This document shows positions 5,984-6,685 of a DNA stretch of 6,685 bases, in pieces. The DNA is from an uncultured Alphaproteobacteria bacterium (GTDB lineage Bacteria > Pseudomonadota > Alphaproteobacteria > Caulobacterales > Parvularculaceae). Position numbers and translations under genes: made by a program. The notes under the pieces were generated by a model that saw only the letters and a program-made list of their open reading frames with translations, did not search any database and was not told where the DNA came from. Position 1 is the stretch's first letter. Every line of letters starts with the position of its first letter. Location: assembly GCA_938003575.1 (NCBI GenBank), contig CALKYG010000190.1, positions 1 through 6,685 on the forward strand. Reading direction: 5' to 3'.

Positions 5984-6442
5984 ATGAGAGATTTTGCCGA
6001 CAGAATTCTCTGGGTCGCCGTCGCTGACGGCGAAAAAGCCCTCATTTTCAGGAATATGGGCGACGACATGACGCCCGATCTGCGCGTCGTCCGCGTATCG
6101 GAGATTGAGAACCCGCCGAACAGGGATCAGGGCGCGACGAGGCCGGGACGCATGAATGACGGGCGCGCCGGCGGGGTCCGGAAATCGTCTTTTGAACAGA
6201 CCGATTTTCACCAGCTGGCGAAATCGCAATTCGCCAGGGAATTTGCAGCGCTCCTCGAAAAGGCGGCGGAGGCGGACCGGTTCGACAAGCTTGTCGTGAT
6301 CGCCCCGCCGGCCACGCTCGGGGAATTGCGGACGGCCTACGCCGACGGACTGCGCGCGCGGCTTGTCGCGGAGATCGGCAAGAACCTGACGGATCATCCT
6401 GTTGAGGATATCGAGCGCGCCGTCGCATCCGCGCTCGGCTGA
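5984..6442 (+). CDS. COG5622 'host attachment' / baeRF-family protein
   Basis: The 152-residue product matches the alphaproteobacterial 'protein required for attachment to host cells' family, named after an Agrobacterium gene and since grouped with bacterial relatives of archaeo-eukaryotic release factor domains (baeRF). Seen landmarks are the first strand ILWVAVADGEKALIF (8-22), the NPPNRDQGATRPGRMNDG stretch (43-60), TDFHQLAKSQFA (73-84), the second core strand and turn VVIAPPATLGELR (104-116), and the end motif KNLTDHPVEDIE (133-144). No signal peptide or membrane helix is seen, so it is probably cytoplasmic, and the attachment name may be misleading. A ribosome- or RNA-related role is inferred from the fold in the literature. 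The ATG at 5984 is chosen because homologues as I recall them begin just before the first strand. It follows the Hpt gene by 65 bp, likely in the same transcript, and meets the next gene tail to tail. Confidence 0.85.
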   Translation: MRDFADRILWVAVADGEKALIFRNMGDDMTPDLRVVRVSEIENPPNRDQGATRPGRMNDGRAGGVRKSSFEQTDFHQLAKSQFAREFAALLEKAAEADRFDKLVVIAPPATLGELRTAYADGLRARLVAEIGKNLTDHPVEDIERAVASALG

Positions 6443-6448
6443 ACGCGG

Positions 6449-6685
6449 TCAGCGTCTCAGCTCGGTCATCGCCGCGTCGATGCCCGAAAGCGTCAGCGGG
6501 TACATGCGCCCCTTCATCAGGTCGCGCATCATCCTGATGGAGCCGGAATAGTCCCACTGGCGTTCAGGGATCGGATTGAGCCAGACCGCGCTTTCATAGA
6601 TGCGCGTGACGCGCTCCATCCAGACGGCGCCGGGCTCTTCGTTGAAATACTCGACGGAGCCGCCGGGCACGGTGATTTCATAGGG
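6449..6685 (-). CDS. CoxE-like VWA-domain protein, C-terminal fragment cut by window edge
   Basis: The minus-strand frame is open from the right edge to a TGA at 6449, giving 78 residues. An in-frame GTG at 6670 is not a credible start because the conserved stretch continues past it (PYEITVPGGS). The visible part, with PGGSVEYFNEEPGAVW, AVWLNPIPERQWDYSGSI and GRMYPLTLSGIDAAM, looks like the C-terminus of bacterial CoxE-like von Willebrand factor A proteins. In these, Trp and His/Asn residues in the last strands close the VWA fold. Such proteins commonly sit beside a MoxR-type AAA+ ATPase and act as its adaptor; that gene, if present, is outside. The MIDAS metal site is also outside. The tail-to-tail gap to the previous gene is 6 bp with no terminator seen. 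Confidence 0.75.
   Translation of the reverse strand, partial: PYEITVPGGSVEYFNEEPGAVWMERVTRIYESAVWLNPIPERQWDYSGSIRMMRDLMKGRMYPLTLSGIDAAMTELRR

Overview
This GC-rich window looks like an ordinary chromosomal stretch from an alphaproteobacterium, perhaps of the Hyphomonadaceae/Parvularculaceae kind. That placement rests on the protein families (alphaproteobacterial-type FadJ, DUF853 ATPase, COG5622 'host attachment' protein, CoxE-like VWA protein, single-domain Hpt) and on a cluster of GANTC (CcrM-type) sites. It is inference from recall of these families, not from a search. I see no rRNA, tRNA, CRISPR, insertion sequence, phage gene or integrase.

Layout. 1-1470 (+) is the 3' two thirds of a FadJ-type fatty-acid oxidation multienzyme, cut by the window edge. 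It is followed by a small four-helix membrane protein (1560-1973, +) and an NUDT19-like Nudix hydrolase (1970-2767, +). These two overlap by 4 bases, so they are probably translationally coupled. On the other strand, a DUF853/HerA-like ATPase (4858 down to 3380) is followed after one base by a CPBP-family membrane protease (3378 down to 2716). The protease's 3' end overlaps the Nudix 3' end by 52 bp in convergent orientation. The ATPase promoter faces a divergent gene (5036-5413, +) for a short membrane-anchored, extremely acidic, Ala-rich protein with 11/7-residue repeats. After a 154-bp non-coding stretch come an Hpt phosphotransfer protein (5568-5918, +) and a COG5622/baeRF-type protein (5984-6442, +). 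The last gene, on the minus strand, is the C-terminus of a CoxE-like VWA protein cut by the right edge; it meets the previous gene tail to tail with a 6-bp gap.

Functional themes. The left part joins beta-oxidation with a Nudix enzyme of a family known to hydrolyse CoA and acyl-CoA. The middle pairs an ATPase and a membrane protease, both of unknown substrate, in one transcript. The right part has a phosphorelay component whose upstream region holds five GANTC sites within 83 bp, out of 16 I count by eye in the whole window. That points to possible cell-cycle (CcrM/GcrA/CtrA) control of the Hpt gene and is the most interesting regulatory signal here. I found no convincing new multi-gene system; the strongest leads are that methylation-site cluster and the hendecad-repeat acidic protein.
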